DNA from: Flavobacterium circumlabens
GTDB taxonomy: Bacteria; Bacteroidota; Bacteroidia; Flavobacteriales; Flavobacteriaceae
Reading direction: 5' to 3'
DNA: 64,000 bases
Assembly (NCBI RefSeq): GCF_004345565.1
Contig: NZ_SLWA01000002.1
Span: forward strand, 62,001 to 126,000
The notes beneath the pieces are model-generated. The model had not been told where the DNA came from. It did no database searches and saw nothing but the letters and a program-made list of their open reading frames with translations. This document shows positions 61,856 to 64,000 of this stretch, piece after piece. Each line of letters opens with the position of its first letter. The first letter of the stretch is position 1. A program made the position numbers and the translations under genes.

Positions 61856-62259
61856 TGAAAAGAAAAAGAATAGCATTTATAATTGTAGCCTTGCTGTTAG
61901 TGACTTCTGCCGGCATTTATTTTTATTACGGTTTTCTTTTTAAGGAAGCACGCAATATAGAATCAGAAGTGCCGGATTTTAATGTAGCAGCGACAAAACT
62001 ACTTAAGGATTATGAATCCGATCCAAAAATAGCAGATTCATTATACCTCAATAAAACTATTGAAATAACGGGAAAAGTAACCAAAGAAACCGATTCTGTA
62101 GTTGTCCTTGAAAACAGTGTTTTCTGCCTGTTTACTCAAAAAATAAAACAGAAACTTATCGGTAATAAAGTAACTGTAAAAGGGAAATGTATTGGTTATG
62201 ACGAACTCTTTCAGGAGGTTAAATTTGACCAGTGCTCTATTAATAAACAAAACAATTAA
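61855..62259 (+). CDS. Membrane-anchored OB-fold (tRNA_anti-like) protein
   Basis: This 134-residue protein has one N-terminal helix (about 7-27) and an OB-fold of the tRNA_anti-like family (about 45-130): IEITGKVTKETDSVVVLE, then VTVKGKCIGYDELFQEVKFDQC. These Bacteroidota proteins are anchored outside the cytoplasm and have no proven role. It begins the downstream gene set, followed by DUF5777 after 7 bases. Confidence 0.8.
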   Translation: MKRKRIAFIIVALLLVTSAGIYFYYGFLFKEARNIESEVPDFNVAATKLLKDYESDPKIADSLYLNKTIEITGKVTKETDSVVVLENSVFCLFTQKIKQKLIGNKVTVKGKCIGYDELFQEVKFDQCSINKQNN

Positions 62260-62266
62260 TTAATTT

Positions 62267-63109
62267 ATGAAGAAATTTTTAGTCCCAATCTGCCTTTTTC
62301 TGGCTACGATGGCATATTCGCAAGACGACTTACTGAACAGTCTTGATTCTACTCAGGTAGAGGAAAGCTATTCTACAGCAACTTTTAAAGCTTTACAGCT
62401 GGTCACCTTACAAACCACAAAAATGCCTGCAAAAAAGGAATTCTATTTTGTGGTCTCGCACCGCTTTGGAACTGTAAAAGATGGTTTTGACAGCTTTTTT
62501 GGTCTTGATAACGCTACTACAAAACTGGGCGGTATTTACGGCGTTACGGACTGGTTATCTGTCAGCCTTTCCCGACATACCTTAAACAAAATGTATGAGA
62601 CCGGAGTGAAATACCGACTGATGAGACAAGACAATAATTTTCCGCTGGACATTGTCGGCTATAGTGTAGCCGATATTAATACCTTTTTGGAAAAAGACCA
62701 ATATCCGGGTTTAGAATTTAAGCACCGTGTCGCATACGTACAACAGTTGTTACTGTCCAGAAAAGTCAGTGAAAAACTATCGTTGGAATTAGTACCGTCA
62801 TTTATTCACAAAAATCTTTACAATCCTGATATAGAAAGAGATAATCAGTTTTCTTTTGGAGGAGGAGGTCGTTATAAAATCACGAAAAGATTATCTGTCA
62901 ATTTAGAGTATGCACACAATTTTGACAAACCAACTTTTTATAACAACCCATTATCAGTAGGTCTTGACGTAGAAACCGGAGGACATGTATTCCAGTTAAT
63001 ATTTACGAATTCGCAATCTATGAGTGAAAGCGGCTACCTCACAAATGCAGCAGGAGACTGGGGCAAAGGAGATTTCTTTTTCGGATTTAACTTATACAGA
63101 GTATTTTAA
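62267..63109 (+). CDS. DUF5777-family outer-membrane beta-barrel protein
   Basis: This 280-residue protein has a signal peptide (1-18, MAYSQ) and a barrel-like body with alternate aromatic strands (YFVVSHRFGTVKDGFDSFFG, TLNKMYETGVKYRLM, LSVNLEYAHNF) and a final aromatic FFFGFNLYRVF. The family is DUF5777, found beside cytochrome c and YceI genes in Bacteroidota. It may form an outer-membrane pore or electron-transfer partner. Confidence 0.85.
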   Translation: MKKFLVPICLFLATMAYSQDDLLNSLDSTQVEESYSTATFKALQLVTLQTTKMPAKKEFYFVVSHRFGTVKDGFDSFFGLDNATTKLGGIYGVTDWLSVSLSRHTLNKMYETGVKYRLMRQDNNFPLDIVGYSVADINTFLEKDQYPGLEFKHRVAYVQQLLLSRKVSEKLSLELVPSFIHKNLYNPDIERDNQFSFGGGGRYKITKRLSVNLEYAHNFDKPTFYNNPLSVGLDVETGGHVFQLIFTNSQSMSESGYLTNAAGDWGKGDFFFGFNLYRVF

Positions 63110-63128
63110 AAACCATAAACAACAAATT

Positions 63129-63512
63129 ATGAAAAAAGCAATAGCATTTACAATTTTACTGGCTGCCCTTACGAGCTGCAGCGATTCTGACACTGTTCAG
63201 GATATCCAAACGCCACCAGAAACCGGAACGCCAGGTACAGATCCTACGGTAACCACAATCAGTTATACTAAAAACGTAAAATCAATTATTGATGCCAATT
63301 GTATCTCCTGTCACCAATCCGGAAGATCTGCAGCTTTCAGGCCTCTGACTACTTATGCTGAGGTAAAAACAGCTGTTGAAAATGCGAATCTGTTAAACAG
63401 GATTCAGCTGCAAAATGGACAGCAGGGACTTATGCCACAAGGTGGAAGAATGTCACAGACCAATATTGACCTGATTGTAAAATGGAATACAGACGGACTA
63501 AAAGAAAATTAA
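63129..63512 (+). CDS. c-type cytochrome lipoprotein
   Basis: This 127-residue protein has a lipobox (LTSC, Cys at about 17), a Pro/Thr-rich linker and a monohaem domain. The haem motif CISCH is at about 58-62 and a Met ligand probably lies in GLMPQGGRM. It carries electrons at the membrane surface. The start at 63129 is chosen because it restores the lipoprotein signal; upstream in-frame codons overlap the DUF5777 gene and lack a signal. Confidence 0.85.
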   Translation: MKKAIAFTILLAALTSCSDSDTVQDIQTPPETGTPGTDPTVTTISYTKNVKSIIDANCISCHQSGRSAAFRPLTTYAEVKTAVENANLLNRIQLQNGQQGLMPQGGRMSQTNIDLIVKWNTDGLKEN

Positions 63513-63517
63513 TTATT

Positions 63518-64000
63518 ATGAAAAAACCGCTTATTAATTTCTTTGTATTACTGCTGATTATTGTTGCAAATACAGATGCGTTTGCACAAAAATTAATCAC
63601 AAAAACAGGCAGTATAAGATTTCAGGCCTCTATGCCTTCTTATGAAGAAGTTGCGGCCGAAAATAAAAGTGTATCTGCCGTTTTAGAACAATCCACGGGA
63701 GATTTCGCTGCTTTGGTCCTTATTGAAGGGTTTCGCTTTAAGGTTGCTCTGATGGAGGAACATTTCAATGAAAACTACATGGAATCTGAAAAATTTTCAA
63801 AAGCAACTTTAAAAGGCAAGATAGCCGATTTTGATAGTTCTAAAATTACAAATACAGCCAAAAATTTTACTTTAAAAGGAGATCTTACCATACACGGAAA
63901 AACAAAACCTGTAACAGTTACCATAAAAATTTCAAAAGCTGCCAACGGCGTTATTGCTCTGGGTTCATTTGAAGTAAAACCCGAAGATTTCGATATAGAA
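63518..64000 (+). CDS. Secreted YceI-family protein, partial (cut by window end)
   Basis: From the ATG at 63518, 161 residues are visible. A signal peptide (about 1-23, ending DAFAQ) precedes a YceI lipocalin-like domain (KTGSIRFQASMPSYEEV, ENYMESEKFSKATLKG, FTLKGDLTIHGKTKPVTV). It is probably a periplasmic carrier of an isoprenoid or quinone. It starts 5 bases after the cytochrome stop and so is in the same operon. A cytosolic paralogue lies at 49204. Confidence 0.9.
   Translation, partial: MKKPLINFFVLLLIIVANTDAFAQKLITKTGSIRFQASMPSYEEVAAENKSVSAVLEQSTGDFAALVLIEGFRFKVALMEEHFNENYMESEKFSKATLKGKIADFDSSKITNTAKNFTLKGDLTIHGKTKPVTVTIKISKAANGVIALGSFEVKPEDFDIE

Noticed and set aside
1..64000. CRISPR array
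   Set aside because: I looked for regularly spaced identical direct repeats of 25-40 bases and found none; the repeats present are degenerate intergenic words or pairs.

Overview
The window looks like chromosomal DNA of a flavobacterium (Bacteroidota, probably Flavobacterium). It is AT-rich and carries several groups of clade markers: type IX secretion (T9SS) C-terminal sorting domains, TonB-dependent receptors with carboxypeptidase-regulatory N-termini, ECF sigma/FecR pairs, WYL, HxlR and LytTR regulators, DUF5777 and DUF1761 proteins, and promoters of the Bacteroidota TAnnTTTG (-7) type. This is inferred from gene content; no rRNA or intact tRNA is present to confirm it.

Region 1 (1-24.5 kb) is mostly core genome: an M14 metallocarboxypeptidase, a DEAD-box helicase, PhnA, coaD, a DUF421 protein with a zinc ribbon, ddl, a PASTA protein overlapping an RluD-type pseudouridine synthase, a ModF-like twin ABC ATPase, a thiosulfate/mercaptopyruvate sulfurtransferase, MscS, a thioesterase, a T9SS cargo protein, a Na+/H+ antiporter and dnaK. 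The intergenic DNA carries phrase-like repeats, two copies of a structured RNA that resembles Flavo-1, and a sigma-54-like promoter before dnaK. A perfect 101-bp direct repeat brackets the T9SS cargo gene next to a relic of a second antiporter gene.

Region 2 (24.6-28.1 kb) is a small integrated element just behind the dnaK terminator: a HTH/excisionase-like protein, a tyrosine recombinase, a membrane protein and a second HTH protein. Both flanks carry a paired TGYACC-N5-TGYACC motif.

Region 3 (28.8-37.3 kb) is an accessory stretch of redox and stress genes on the minus strand (aldo/keto reductase, cupin, two SDRs, Crp/Fnr regulator, ABM monooxygenase, DoxX, SnoaL-like lipoprotein, AraC regulator, Asp/Glu racemase). 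Between the intact genes lie tails of HxlR and AraC genes, an aldo/keto reductase with an in-frame amber codon, and two chimeric pseudogenes made of halves of different families.

Region 4 (37.7-45.8 kb) holds an IS6 transposase relic, a large secreted GH16 glucanase with duplicated Big2/CBM-like modules, decayed lacI and KDPG-aldolase genes, an intact LacI regulator and a LytTR two-component system.

Region 5 (45.8-55 kb): a TonB-dependent receptor, a second Crp/Fnr regulator followed by YceI, a WYL regulator followed by a DUF1761 membrane protein with a palindromic operator, HxlR divergent from a frameshifted quinone oxidoreductase, and a secreted protein that fuses two beta-propeller families.

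Region 6 (55.2-64 kb): a decayed PheS-like (class II tRNA synthetase core) gene, then ECF sigma, FecR anti-sigma and an STN-type TonB receptor, followed by a lipoprotein with Yx(FWY)xxD repeats, an OB-fold membrane protein, a DUF5777 barrel, a c-type cytochrome lipoprotein and a secreted YceI protein cut by the window end. I read this as one sigma-controlled cell-envelope redox/lipid-carrier locus. A duplicated promoter-like block flanks the lipoprotein gene. This locus is the best candidate for an uncharacterised system.
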